A stretch of 64,000 bases of DNA from Vicingaceae bacterium (GTDB lineage: Bacteria > Bacteroidota > Bacteroidia > Flavobacteriales_E > Vicingaceae). The notes below the pieces were generated by a model. That model worked only from the letters and a program-made list of their open reading frames with translations. It was not told the DNA's origin and searched no databases. Location: the NCBI GenBank assembly GCA_019429185.1, contig JAHYJH010000001.1:1-64000 (forward strand), written 5' to 3'. The position numbers and the translations under genes are program-made. Of this stretch, positions 9,107 through 17,512 are shown piece after piece (positions within the stretch are counted from its first letter, which is position 1; each line of letters opens with the position of its first letter).

Positions 9107-9164
9107 TTTTGTTTTTTACAATCAATGCTGAATAGTTAAAAAAATCTAAATGTGTTTGCCCTGT

Positions 9165-9725
9165 TTAAAACCCTGATTTTTTCATATAAATCCTAATTTT
9201 TTCGTATTCTGGCGAGTATTTTCTGTAAAAATCCAGTGGAACTTCAAAAAAATTTTCATTTGCTTGATGTTCCTTGATAAAAGAAGTTAATTCATTAACT
9301 GTAAGAGAATCGGAGGTTATTTTTTGTTCTGCAAAATCATTTTCAATAAATCGAACAGAAAATTCATTTTTACTGTCCCAGTTTAATTTAGCGAACATAA
9401 AAAATCCATCTTTGCTTTCAAGATTATAAATAACATCTTCTCCGATTGCTGCTCCAAAGACTCTAAAATCAGATGCATCTTTTACTCTATTGGTTTTGTC
9501 GTAAGATTTTATATTTACCTGCACCACTTTATTATTTAATTTACTGATTATAAGCTCGTCTCTGTTTCCATCCTCATGAAATGCGACCCATTCTCCCACC
9601 ATATTTTTATCGTATTTTATGGCGTTTTCATAATCGGTTAAGGCAATTTTTGTTTGGTAAGGACATGCCATCAATAGTAATGGTAATAAAAAAAATAAAA
9701 AGTAGCGTTTAGTTAATTTAATCAT
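9165..9725 (-). CDS. Predicted lipoprotein, unknown function
   Basis: The track starts this ORF at 9755, but the ATG at 9725 is preferred because it gives a clean lipoprotein signal, MIKLTKRYFLFFLLPLLLMAC, with the lipobox LLMAC. That leaves 186 aa. The mature part is a mixed alpha/beta protein (NMVGEWVAFHEDGNRDELIISKLNNKVVQVNIKSYDK...) that resembles lipocalin-like or 'META/YbaY'-sized envelope lipoproteins, but I do not recognise a family. It stands alone on the minus strand, divergent from the acyltransferase gene. Confidence 0.65.
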   Translation of the reverse strand: MIKLTKRYFLFFLLPLLLMACPYQTKIALTDYENAIKYDKNMVGEWVAFHEDGNRDELIISKLNNKVVQVNIKSYDKTNRVKDASDFRVFGAAIGEDVIYNLESKDGFFMFAKLNWDSKNEFSVRFIENDFAEQKITSDSLTVNELTSFIKEHQANENFFEVPLDFYRKYSPEYEKIRIYMKKSGF

Positions 9726-9873
9726 CGTGCAAGTTTTAAAAGTTTTTAGAAACAAAGTTAATTCTAAAAAAGTTCCTTTGATTGTTAATGGGTTACAATT
9801 TGAAAGGATAAATGTATCACTTTTTTTTTAGTTTAAAAAGATGAAAGATAAAAATTTAAGTAATACTATTTAC

Positions 9874-9881
9874 TATCTTTG
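9874..9881 (+). promoter_or_regulatory. Candidate -7 element TATCTTTG upstream of the acyltransferase gene
   Basis: TATCTTTG matches TAnnTTTG exactly and lies 34 bp before the TTG start at 9916. No TTG was found at the expected -33 spacing, so only half of the promoter is supported. Confidence 0.35.
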
Positions 9882-9915
9882 TTGCGTTTGAAAATCGCAC
9901 CTAAATTATCCTATT

Positions 9916-11064
9916 TTGAATTTTGAAGATATAAGAGCTTACAACGATGAAGAATACCAATCTGTAATAAAAAAACTTACACAGATTGACTTGTTGATGA
10001 AAGCTATTCAATTTTATTTACCCGAATTAACGCTCGCACAAATAAAAGAAACCCTACTCTCCTTTAAAACCATACAAGATTTTCAGAGTGAAATGGTATG
10101 TATGGTTATCGGAAAGATGGTAAATCACTCGGCTAAATCACTTACTTTTAAAGGAATAAAAGATATTGATTCAAAAAAAAATTACTTATTTATTTCTAAT
10201 CATAGAGATATAGTGTTGGATTCGGCTTTAATTAATTATGGGCTAAACCTCAACAATTATAACACTAGTGAAATTGCAATTGGAAGTAATTTATTATCGA
10301 TGCCTTGGATAAAAGATTTAGTTCGACTAAACAAAAGTTTCATCGTAAAAAGAAACATTCCCAAACAAGAAATTTTAGAAGCATCAAAAGCACTTTCTGC
10401 TTATATTAATTACACGCTCAAAGAAAAAAAACAATCCATTTGGATAGCTCAGCGAGAAGGAAGAGCTAAAGATGGTTTTGATAAAACCAATCCAGGTTTA
10501 TTAAAAATGTTTGGTTTATGTTCTTCCGAAGATTTATTAACCCATTTAATGGGATTAAACATAACGCCTGTTGCAATTTCTTATGAATATGACCCTTGCG
10601 ACTACCTTAAAATCAATGAACTGATTAAAAAGCACAATGGAGAAAGTTATATCAAATCTGAAAATGAAGACAATCAACACATGGTATTGGGAATGAAAGG
10701 TTATAAAGGAAATATAAACATTCATTTTGCAGCACCCATCAACGATAAAATAGCTTCACTTTCTTACATTAAAAATAGAAATGATTTATTGAAAGAAATT
10801 GCTGATATTATTGATAATGAAATTTACAATAATTACTATTTATTTGCTTCTCACTATGTTGCGTATGATTTATTGCATCATTCAACTAAATTTGAAAACG
10901 AATATACAGCAGAAGAAAAACAAACATTTGTTGATTATGTTGAAAAAAGAACAGCCGATTTTAAAGGAAGTGAGTTGGCGAAAGAAATTTTCTTAAAGAT
11001 GTATGCAAATCCAGTGATTAATAAGTTGAAGGTCAGAAATCAGAAATCAGAAGTTGGAAGTTAA
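9916..11064 (+). CDS. Glycerol-3-phosphate/1-acylglycerol acyltransferase family protein
   Basis: A 382-aa acyltransferase of the PlsB/PlsC superfamily. The acyltransferase motif I is ISNHRDIVLDSA (His96), and the substrate-binding segment WIAQREGRAKDG lies near residue 180. The start is TTG at 9916; the first ATG is 30 codons in, but the N-terminus NFEDIRAYNDEEYQ is a conserved opening in Bacteroidota homologues, so TTG is preferred. It may acylate glycerophospholipid or lipid A precursors; the substrate is unknown. The last 10-12 residues (KLKVRNQKSEVGS) are encoded by a tandem low-complexity repeat and are probably an accidental extension. The dehydrogenase gene follows after 86 bp. Confidence 0.82.
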   Translation: MNFEDIRAYNDEEYQSVIKKLTQIDLLMKAIQFYLPELTLAQIKETLLSFKTIQDFQSEMVCMVIGKMVNHSAKSLTFKGIKDIDSKKNYLFISNHRDIVLDSALINYGLNLNNYNTSEIAIGSNLLSMPWIKDLVRLNKSFIVKRNIPKQEILEASKALSAYINYTLKEKKQSIWIAQREGRAKDGFDKTNPGLLKMFGLCSSEDLLTHLMGLNITPVAISYEYDPCDYLKINELIKKHNGESYIKSENEDNQHMVLGMKGYKGNINIHFAAPINDKIASLSYIKNRNDLLKEIADIIDNEIYNNYYLFASHYVAYDLLHHSTKFENEYTAEEKQTFVDYVEKRTADFKGSELAKEIFLKMYANPVINKLKVRNQKSEVGS

Positions 11065-11150
11065 ATAAACAATAGGCAAATAGAATTAAAAAATCTGCGG
11101 AATCTGCGGGAAACAAACAAAACAATTAACAGATAATAAATACATACATT

Positions 11151-12038
11151 ATGAAAAACATAGCAGTAATAGGTGCAGGAACTATGGGAAATGGAATCGC
11201 TCATACCTTTGCACAATCAGGATTCAAGGTAAATTTAATAGATATTTCTCAAACAGCATTAGACAAAGCAATAGCAACCATATCAAAGAACTTAGATAGG
11301 ATGGTGGCGAAAGAAAAAATTACAGAAAGTGATAAAACAAACACATTAAGTAATATTTCTACATTTACCGATATTGCAACAGGAGTCAAAAATGTTGAAT
11401 TAGTTGTTGAAGCAGCAACCGAAAACATTGATTTAAAGCTTAAAATTTTTAAAACCATTGATGAAGCAACAAGTTCTGAGGTAATATTGGCATCAAACAC
11501 TTCTTCCATTTCAATTACAAAAATAGCATCAGTAACATCTCGTCCCGACAAGGTAATTGGTATGCACTTTATGAACCCAGTTCCTGTAATGAAATTGGTA
11601 GAAATAATTAGAGGATATTCTACTTCTGATGAAGTAACCTCAATCGTTATGGAGCTTTCTAAAAAATTAGGTAAAGAACCTGTAGAAGTGAATGATTACC
11701 CCGGTTTTGTAGCTAACCGAATTTTAATGCCTATGATTAATGAAGCCATCATTACACTACATGAAAGCGTTGCTGGTGTGGAAGAAATTGACACTGTTAT
11801 GAAATTAGGTATGGCTCACCCAATGGGACCGCTTCAACTGGCTGATTTTATTGGTTTAGACGTATGTTTATCTATCCTAAACGTGCTTTACGAAGGTTTT
11901 GGAAATCCGAAATATGCACCTTGTCCGTTATTGGTAAATATGGTTACTGCTGGAAAATTAGGCGTAAAATCGGGAGAAGGTTTTTATTCTTGGACGCACG
12001 GAACAAAAGATTTAATTGTATCTTCACAGTTTAAATAA
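11151..12038 (+). CDS. 3-hydroxyacyl-CoA (3-hydroxybutyryl-CoA) dehydrogenase
   Basis: A 295-aa NAD(P)-dependent dehydrogenase interconverting 3-hydroxyacyl-CoA and 3-oxoacyl-CoA. The Rossmann motif GAGTMGNGIA is at residues 8-17. The 3HCDH_N signature ASNTSSISIT and the catalytic region MHFMNPVPVMKLVEII are intact. The C-terminal 3HCDH domain contains GFVANRILMPMINEA and GPLQLADFIGLDVCL. Length and lack of an enoyl-CoA hydratase domain indicate the stand-alone short form (Hbd/PaaH-like). A hairpin terminator follows at 12058-12098. Confidence 0.93.
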   Translation: MKNIAVIGAGTMGNGIAHTFAQSGFKVNLIDISQTALDKAIATISKNLDRMVAKEKITESDKTNTLSNISTFTDIATGVKNVELVVEAATENIDLKLKIFKTIDEATSSEVILASNTSSISITKIASVTSRPDKVIGMHFMNPVPVMKLVEIIRGYSTSDEVTSIVMELSKKLGKEPVEVNDYPGFVANRILMPMINEAIITLHESVAGVEEIDTVMKLGMAHPMGPLQLADFIGLDVCLSILNVLYEGFGNPKYAPCPLLVNMVTAGKLGVKSGEGFYSWTHGTKDLIVSSQFK

Positions 12039-12057
12039 CATATATTATACATAATTG

Positions 12058-12098
12058 ATTGGAAATTTTGAATTAACTTTCTAAATTTCCAATTATTT
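12058..12098 (+). terminator. Hairpin terminator after the dehydrogenase gene
   Basis: ATTGGAAATTT (12058-12068) and AAATTTCCAAT (12083-12093) form a perfect 11-bp stem with a 14-nt loop and are followed by a short T-rich tract. AT-rich, but well placed 20 bp after the stop codon. Confidence 0.6.
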
Positions 12099-12126
12099 TA
12101 ATGTCTCGGCAATAAAAATTGCTAAA

Positions 12127-13560
12127 ATGAAAAAAGCATACAAATTCATATTGTTTTCTTTTATCGGTCCGCTGGTAATGACTTTTTTCATTGCTGTTTT
12201 TGTGTTGGTAATGCAATTTATTTGGCTCTACATTGACGAAATGTTAGGCAAAGGATTAGAGTGGTACGTGCTTGCTGAACTTTTTTTCTATGCTACGGCA
12301 AATGTTGTTCCTATGGCAATGCCGTTGGCAATTCTGTTGGCTTCCATTATGACATTTGGAAACTTAGGCGAACATTTTGAGCTGGTAGCTTTTAAATCGG
12401 CTGGAATTTCATTACAACAAATAATGAAACCTCTTATTTTCTTTGTAATCATTATTAGTATTGGAGCATTCTATTTTGCTAATAATGTAATTCCAGTAGC
12501 CAATCTGAAATTTTACTCACTTTTGTATGATATTAGAAGTCAAAAACCAGCCATCAACATCATGCCCAATGTTTTTTATAACGAAATTGATGGTTACACC
12601 ATTCGTGTAAAAAGCAAAAAAGCAATGGATGATGGCAGAGAAATGCTAAAAGATGTGATGATTTATAATCATACAGACAACAATGGAAATTTACAAGTAA
12701 CTGTTGCTGATTCTGGAATTATGAGTCTATCGAAAGATAAAACATATTTTTCAATTAAACTTTTTAATGGTGTTGATTATCAAGACAAACCCGATGGAAA
12801 AGCAACTAAAATTTATCCACTATCCCGATTTTATTTTGAAGAAAATGAAATGCAAATTGATTTAAGCGGATTTCAATTTAAACGAACAGATGAAGATGCT
12901 TTTAAACACGACTACAGACTTCTAAATCTTAGACAGTTAGAAAACCAAACTGACACCTTACTTAAATTTACTAATCAAGAAATTACTGCTCTACACAACT
13001 ATACTTTTAATAACTTTTTAATTAATGACACCTTACCAAAAAAAGTAGTTGAAACTGATAGTGTCATTGCTTTTTCTCCTATTGATTTAAAAAAATTAAC
13101 CAACATAGAAATTAGCCAAGTGTTTGGAGTTGCTATTAACAATGCACGCACAATGAGAGGAAGAGCTGCTTCAACCAAAATGGAAGTAGATATGATGAAA
13201 GATACATTGGCAAGAGTTAAAATTGAATGGCATCGAAAATTTACCTTTTCTATAGCTTGTTTAATTATGTTCTTTATAGGAGCCCCCTTGGGAGCTATTG
13301 TTAGAAAAGGTGGATTAGGTATGCCTGTTGTAATTTCTATTATTTTCTTTTTAATTTATTATGTCTTGTCTATTACTGGTGAAAAAATGGCAAAAGAATT
13401 AGTGATTTTACCAGTTTATGGAATGTGGTTTGCGTCAGTAGTATTGTTTCCGTTGGGCTTCTTTTTTACCTACAAAGCCACAACAGATTCTGCTTTGTTT
13501 AATATTGATGCTTATTTCGGATTTTTTAAAACTATTTTTAACAGGAAGAAAACTACTTAA
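12127..13560 (+). CDS. LptF/LptG-family permease (LPS export, YjgP/YjgQ)
   Basis: A 477-aa inner-membrane permease of the lipopolysaccharide transport ABC system. Three N-terminal membrane segments (FSFIGPLVMTFFIAVFVLVMQFIW and two more up to about residue 125) and three C-terminal ones (from about residue 375) flank a large periplasmic domain, as in LptF/LptG. The cytoplasmic helix after the second segment (FGNLGEHFELVAFKSAGIS) is the region that contacts the LptB ATPase in this family. Bacteroidota often have two unlinked copies, and I cannot decide between F and G. The Bro-N-like gene begins 1 bp after its stop codon. Confidence 0.9.
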   Translation: MKKAYKFILFSFIGPLVMTFFIAVFVLVMQFIWLYIDEMLGKGLEWYVLAELFFYATANVVPMAMPLAILLASIMTFGNLGEHFELVAFKSAGISLQQIMKPLIFFVIIISIGAFYFANNVIPVANLKFYSLLYDIRSQKPAINIMPNVFYNEIDGYTIRVKSKKAMDDGREMLKDVMIYNHTDNNGNLQVTVADSGIMSLSKDKTYFSIKLFNGVDYQDKPDGKATKIYPLSRFYFEENEMQIDLSGFQFKRTDEDAFKHDYRLLNLRQLENQTDTLLKFTNQEITALHNYTFNNFLINDTLPKKVVETDSVIAFSPIDLKKLTNIEISQVFGVAINNARTMRGRAASTKMEVDMMKDTLARVKIEWHRKFTFSIACLIMFFIGAPLGAIVRKGGLGMPVVISIIFFLIYYVLSITGEKMAKELVILPVYGMWFASVVLFPLGFFFTYKATTDSALFNIDAYFGFFKTIFNRKKTT

Positions 13561-13561
13561 T

Positions 13562-13915
13562 ATGACCAATCAAAACATTAAATTATTTGAAAGTAAAAAA
13601 GTAAGAAGTCATTGGGATGCCGAAAAAGAAATATGGTATTTTTCAATCATTGATGTAGTTGAAATATTAACCAATAGTATTAATCCAAGAGATTATTGGT
13701 TTAAAATGAAAGTAAGGGTAAAAACTGAAGACGGACTTGAACTGTCGACAATTTGTCGACAGTTGAAACTACAAGCAACAGATGGAAAAATGCGAGAAAC
13801 AGATGTGGCAGATACTGAAATCTTACTCCGTATTATCCAATCCATTCCATCGCCTAAAGCCGAACCCTTTAAACAATGGTTGGCAAAAGAAAAAGCTGAA
13901 GTAATTAAAAATTAA
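13562..13915 (+). CDS. Bro-N-domain protein, probably C-terminally truncated
   Basis: A 117-aa protein from the ATG at 13562; the track's longer start at 13505 overlaps the LptF/G gene and has no support. The sequence (KVRSHWDAEKEIWYFSIIDVVEILTNSINPRDYWFKMK) matches the Bro-N domain of phage antirepressor-like proteins common in Bacteroidota. The typical homologue is about 270 aa and continues after 'SPKAEPFKRWLA' with a second domain. Here the frame stops soon after that point (EPFKQWLAKEKAEVIKN). It is therefore either a domain-only relic or a short toxin/regulator. It sits 1 bp downstream of the permease and 20 bp upstream of a glycosyltransferase. Confidence 0.7.
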   Translation: MTNQNIKLFESKKVRSHWDAEKEIWYFSIIDVVEILTNSINPRDYWFKMKVRVKTEDGLELSTICRQLKLQATDGKMRETDVADTEILLRIIQSIPSPKAEPFKQWLAKEKAEVIKN

Positions 13916-13935
13916 TTAGATAAGAAAAAATCTAT

Positions 13936-15129
13936 ATGAAAATCCTTCAAATCTGTCATAAACCTCCACTTCCCGCTCTTGATGGCGGATGCAAGGCTAT
14001 GCACGCTTTAACAGAAGGTTTTTTGGCTAATGCTATTTCCGTTAAAATCTTAACCATTTCCACTAAAAAACATCCTTTTCAGCCCGAGTTTTTTCCAACA
14101 GCTTATTTAGAGCAAACCAACATAGCACACGTTTTTATTGATACTGCCATTAAGAAAAAAAATGCCTTGGCTAACTTGTTTAGCGATAAATCATACAATA
14201 TCAGTCGGTTTTACAATAAAAATTTTGAAGCATTGATAACTGCAACACTTCAAAAAGAAAAATTTGATGTCATTTTATTAGAAAGCCTTTATACCACGCC
14301 CTACATTGCTGCTATTCGTAAAAACAGTAATGCCAACATTATTTATCGTTCGCACAACATTGAGTTTGAAATTTGGCAGCGAACAGGCAATCAGGAAAAT
14401 AATGCTATCAAAAAAAAGTACCTGCATTTTTTAGCCAAACGCCTCAAAAAATACGAACAATCCATGCTCAATTTAGTTGACGGTATTGCTGCTATTACCA
14501 AAAAAGATGAAGAACAATTAGTAGCATTGGGTTGCAACAAACCAATCACTACTGTACCTTTTGGCATCAATCTTCATGATTATCAGCTAAAAGAAAATCC
14601 ACAAGAAAAAAAACTTTTTCATATTGGCAGTATGGATTGGATGCCTAATCAAGAAGCCATAAAATGGTTTTTGAATGAAGTTTGGTCGGCAATTATTACC
14701 AAAGAACCAACGGCTACTTTTCACCTTGCTGGAAAAAATATGCCTGATGAAATTATAAATTTAGCTGCCTCCATGCAAGGAATAATTAATGAAGGAGAAG
14801 TGGAAAATGCCAATGATTTCATCAATAATAATAACATTATGGTTGTTCCCTTGTTTTCAGGCAGTGGCATGCGAATTAAAATTATTGAAGCAATGGCAAT
14901 GGGGAAATTGGTAATCGGAACATCCATCGCATTTGAAGGAATTGCTGTTCAACATAATAAAAATGGCATTATTGCTAATACAGCCAATGAATTTAAAGAA
15001 GCCATTTTAATGTGTTTACAACATCCCGAAGTTGTAGTTAGCATTGGACAAAAAGCAAGAAAAACAATTGAAGAACAGTATAACAATACCGTTATCGTAA
15101 AGCAATTAATTAATTTTATAAAAAATTAG
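13936..15129 (+). CDS. Glycosyltransferase, GT-B fold (group 1 / GT4-like)
   Basis: A 397-aa cytosolic or membrane-associated glycosyltransferase. The N-terminal domain opens with MKILQICHKPPLPALDGGCKAM, the usual acceptor-domain start of GT4 proteins. The C-terminal nucleotide-sugar domain contains IGSMDWMPNQEAIKWFL, FHLAGKN and the E-x7-E type segment PLFSGSGMRIKIIEAMAMGK. It probably adds a sugar to LPS or an exopolysaccharide; donor and acceptor are unknown. A second, related glycosyltransferase follows after a 205-bp palindrome-rich spacer. Confidence 0.85.
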   Translation: MKILQICHKPPLPALDGGCKAMHALTEGFLANAISVKILTISTKKHPFQPEFFPTAYLEQTNIAHVFIDTAIKKKNALANLFSDKSYNISRFYNKNFEALITATLQKEKFDVILLESLYTTPYIAAIRKNSNANIIYRSHNIEFEIWQRTGNQENNAIKKKYLHFLAKRLKKYEQSMLNLVDGIAAITKKDEEQLVALGCNKPITTVPFGINLHDYQLKENPQEKKLFHIGSMDWMPNQEAIKWFLNEVWSAIITKEPTATFHLAGKNMPDEIINLAASMQGIINEGEVENANDFINNNNIMVVPLFSGSGMRIKIIEAMAMGKLVIGTSIAFEGIAVQHNKNGIIANTANEFKEAILMCLQHPEVVVSIGQKARKTIEEQYNNTVIVKQLINFIKN

Positions 15130-15130
15130 A

Positions 15131-15325
15131 AATGAAACAAAACCTTGAAGGTTTAATAAACTGATAGGTTATAAACCTTCAAGGTTTAAATAACTAAAAA
15201 ATAATCTAAGCTCCAACGGAGCGAAATTTAAAAGCGATGACTATAGGTCATCGCAAAGGAAAAGAGCCAAAACCTTCAAGGTTTGATGACATAATTTGAT
15301 ATAAACCTTGAAGGTTTAAACAAAA
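15131..15325. repeat. Cluster of palindromic repeats (AAACCTTGAAGGTTT family)
   Basis: Four copies of AACCTTGAAGGTTT or its complement lie between two glycosyltransferase genes. Between them are two further hairpins: GCTCC-AAC-GGAGC, and GCGATGAC with GTCATCGC around TATAG. Transcripts through this spacer would be heavily structured. A related AGACCTTCAAGGTCT occurs near 45668. Confidence 0.65.
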
Positions 15326-15334
15326 AATAAAATA

Positions 15335-16513
15335 ATGAAACTATTTGTACTACTTTCTCGCTTTCCGTATCCTCTAGAAAAGGGAGATAAGTTACGTGCA
15401 TTTCATCAAATAAAAGAATTAGCTAAACACCACGAAATAGTTTTATGTGCATTGTCCGACCAAAAAGTGGAGCAAAGGGCTATTGACAAACTTCAAGAAT
15501 ATTGTAAAGCCATTCACATTATTAGACTTCCTAAGTGGAAAATCTATTGGAATTTGTTTTGGCAGTTATTATTTACTGAAAAATCCTTACAAGTAGTTTA
15601 TTTTTATAATAAATCGGCTCAAAAAAAGATTAACCGCATTATAGCAGAACATCAACCCGACCATATTTATTGTCAATTAATTAGAGTTGCCGAATACATT
15701 AAAAATATTCCCATTCCAAAAACATTAGATTATATGGATGCCTTGGCTCGTGGAATGGAAAGAAGAATAGCACTATCACCTTTTTACATCAAGTGGTTTT
15801 TAACTACCGAAACTACCCGATTAAAACGCTACGAACACCAAATTTTTGATGCTTTTGATAACCTAATTATAATTTCTGAGCAAGATAAAAATTTAATCGT
15901 CCACATAAAAAATGATGCGATACAAATAATCCCTAATGGTGTAGATTATGAGCTATTTAAATTTCAGGAAAATACCGAAAAAAAATACGACCTTATATTT
16001 ACAGGCAATATGGCTTACCCACCCAACATTGACAGTGTGATTTATTTGGTAAATGAAATTATGCCGTTGGTTTGGGAGAAATATCCGAATATAAAATTAG
16101 TGATTGCAGGTGCCGAACCAGACAAAAAAGTATTGCAATTAGCTTCCAAAAATGTGGAAGTAACAGGTTGGGTAAAAGATATTACCACTTATTATGCAGC
16201 GGCTAAAATATTTGTAGCTCCAATGCAAATTGGTACAGGTTTACAAAATAAACTTTTGGAAGCGATGGCTATGAAACTACCTTGTGTAACTTCTCAGTTG
16301 GCTAATAATGCGTTGGGAGCAGCACATCAAAACTCCATATTAATTGGAAATGAACCCGAAGAATATTACGAACATATTATATCTTTGTTGGAAAATAAAA
16401 ACTTATATAATAACATTGCAACTTCAGGTTATGATTTTGTGAAAAAGAATTATACTTGGGATGGGACAACACAAAAATTGAATGAATTGATTATAAATAC
16501 TAAAAAACAATGA
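15335..16513 (+). CDS. Glycosyltransferase, GT-B fold (group 1 / GT4-like)
   Basis: A 392-aa glycosyltransferase whose N-terminus MKLFVLLSRFPYPLEKGDKLRAF resembles sugar transferases of the TIGR03087 kind. The C-terminal domain contains LIFTGNMAYPPNIDSVIYLV, KLVIAGAEP, EVTGWVKDI and FVAPMQIGTGLQNKLLEAMAM, the expected donor-binding and E-x7-E-like elements. It overlaps dapD by 4 bp (ATGA), so the two are translationally coupled even though their products act in different pathways. Donor sugar and acceptor unknown. Confidence 0.85.
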   Translation: MKLFVLLSRFPYPLEKGDKLRAFHQIKELAKHHEIVLCALSDQKVEQRAIDKLQEYCKAIHIIRLPKWKIYWNLFWQLLFTEKSLQVVYFYNKSAQKKINRIIAEHQPDHIYCQLIRVAEYIKNIPIPKTLDYMDALARGMERRIALSPFYIKWFLTTETTRLKRYEHQIFDAFDNLIIISEQDKNLIVHIKNDAIQIIPNGVDYELFKFQENTEKKYDLIFTGNMAYPPNIDSVIYLVNEIMPLVWEKYPNIKLVIAGAEPDKKVLQLASKNVEVTGWVKDITTYYAAAKIFVAPMQIGTGLQNKLLEAMAMKLPCVTSQLANNALGAAHQNSILIGNEPEEYYEHIISLLENKNLYNNIATSGYDFVKKNYTWDGTTQKLNELIINTKKQ

Positions 16514-17325
16514 GCGAATTACAACAACAAATAGAAGCAGCTTGGGAAAATAGAGATTTATTGAAAGATGAGGCGACAAAAATTGCTATCCGACAAGTAA
16601 TAGAACATTTGGACAAAGGAACATTGAGAGTTGCCGAACCAAAAGGTAATGATTGGCAAGTAAACGAATGGGTTAAAAAAGCGGTAGTACTTTATTTTCC
16701 TATTCAGCAAATGAAAACCATAGCCATTGGCCCATTTGAGTTTCATGATAAAATGGAGTTGAAAAAAGATTACGAAGCGTTGGGAGTTCGTGTGGTTCCT
16801 CATGCTGTAGCTCGTTATGGAGCTTTTTTAGCCAAAGGGGTAATAATGATGCCTTCTTATGTAAATATTGGTGCTTTTGTAGATAGTGGGACAATGGTTG
16901 ACACATGGGCTACTGTTGGTTCTTGTGCTCAAATTGGCAAAGATGTACATTTAAGTGGTGGAGTTGGTATTGGTGGTGTGTTGGAACCTTTGCAAGCTGC
17001 TCCAGTAGTAATAGAAGATGGTTGTTTTATAGGTTCCAGATGTATAGTGGTAGAAGGCGTTAGAGTAAGAAAAGAAGCAGTTTTAGGGGCAAACGTAGTA
17101 CTCACAAAATCAACAAAAATTATTGATGTAAGCGGAGATACTCCTATTGAATATAAAGGCGAAGTACCAGAAAGGGCTGTGGTAATTCCAGGATCTTACA
17201 CCAAAGAATTTCCTGCCGGAAAATTTAACGTACCTTGTGCCTTAATTATAGGGCAACGAAAAGCCAGTACAGATTTAAAAACATCTTTGAACAATGCGTT
17301 GAGAGAATACGATGTAGCAGTTTAG
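16510..17325 (+). CDS. dapD: 2,3,4,5-tetrahydropyridine-2,6-dicarboxylate N-succinyltransferase
   Basis: Transfers succinyl from succinyl-CoA to tetrahydrodipicolinate in the succinylase branch of lysine and meso-diaminopimelate synthesis. The protein is 271 aa, as usual. The N-terminal helical domain is followed by a left-handed beta-helix of hexapeptide repeats (VNIGAFVDSGTMVDTWATVG, AQIGKDVHLSGGVGIGGVLEP, IGSRCIVVEGVRVRKEAVLGANV). The C-terminal KEFPAGKFNVPCALIIGQR segment is typical of DapD. It shares a 4-bp overlap with the upstream glycosyltransferase. Confidence 0.96.
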   Translation: MSELQQQIEAAWENRDLLKDEATKIAIRQVIEHLDKGTLRVAEPKGNDWQVNEWVKKAVVLYFPIQQMKTIAIGPFEFHDKMELKKDYEALGVRVVPHAVARYGAFLAKGVIMMPSYVNIGAFVDSGTMVDTWATVGSCAQIGKDVHLSGGVGIGGVLEPLQAAPVVIEDGCFIGSRCIVVEGVRVRKEAVLGANVVLTKSTKIIDVSGDTPIEYKGEVPERAVVIPGSYTKEFPAGKFNVPCALIIGQRKASTDLKTSLNNALREYDVAV

Positions 17326-17350
17326 TCTTTGCAAGAAAACGCCAAATACT

Positions 17351-17422
17351 GCGTTACTCTCGTTTTTGAAACAGTCATTTACTATAAGTAAACTCCTTAA
17401 TTTCAAAAACTTCGAAAGCCTT
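17351..17422. repeat. Dispersed repeat core, also inside elements at 40351 and 53123
   Basis: The phrase beginning GCGTTACTCTCGTTTTTGAA and ending ACTTCGAAAGCC is about 80% identical by eye to segments at 40351-40430 and 53123-53204, which form the interior of inverted-repeat elements. This copy lacks those ends. It lies between dapD and the GT9 gene. Confidence 0.55.
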
Positions 17423-17512
17423 GTCTTTGACTTTTTCTTATCAAAGACTCTGAAAAAAGCGGTTTTCTTACAATGATTTTTGAATAGTTTAATTGAATAA
17501 AACATTGATATT

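Noticed and set aside
9726-9755. N-terminal extension of the lipoprotein at 9165
   Set aside because: The ATG at 9725 gives a standard lipoprotein signal; the upstream ten residues would spoil it.
13505-13561. Upstream start for the Bro-N gene
   Set aside because: It overlaps the LptF/G coding end in another frame; the ATG at 13562 matches the family's N-terminus.
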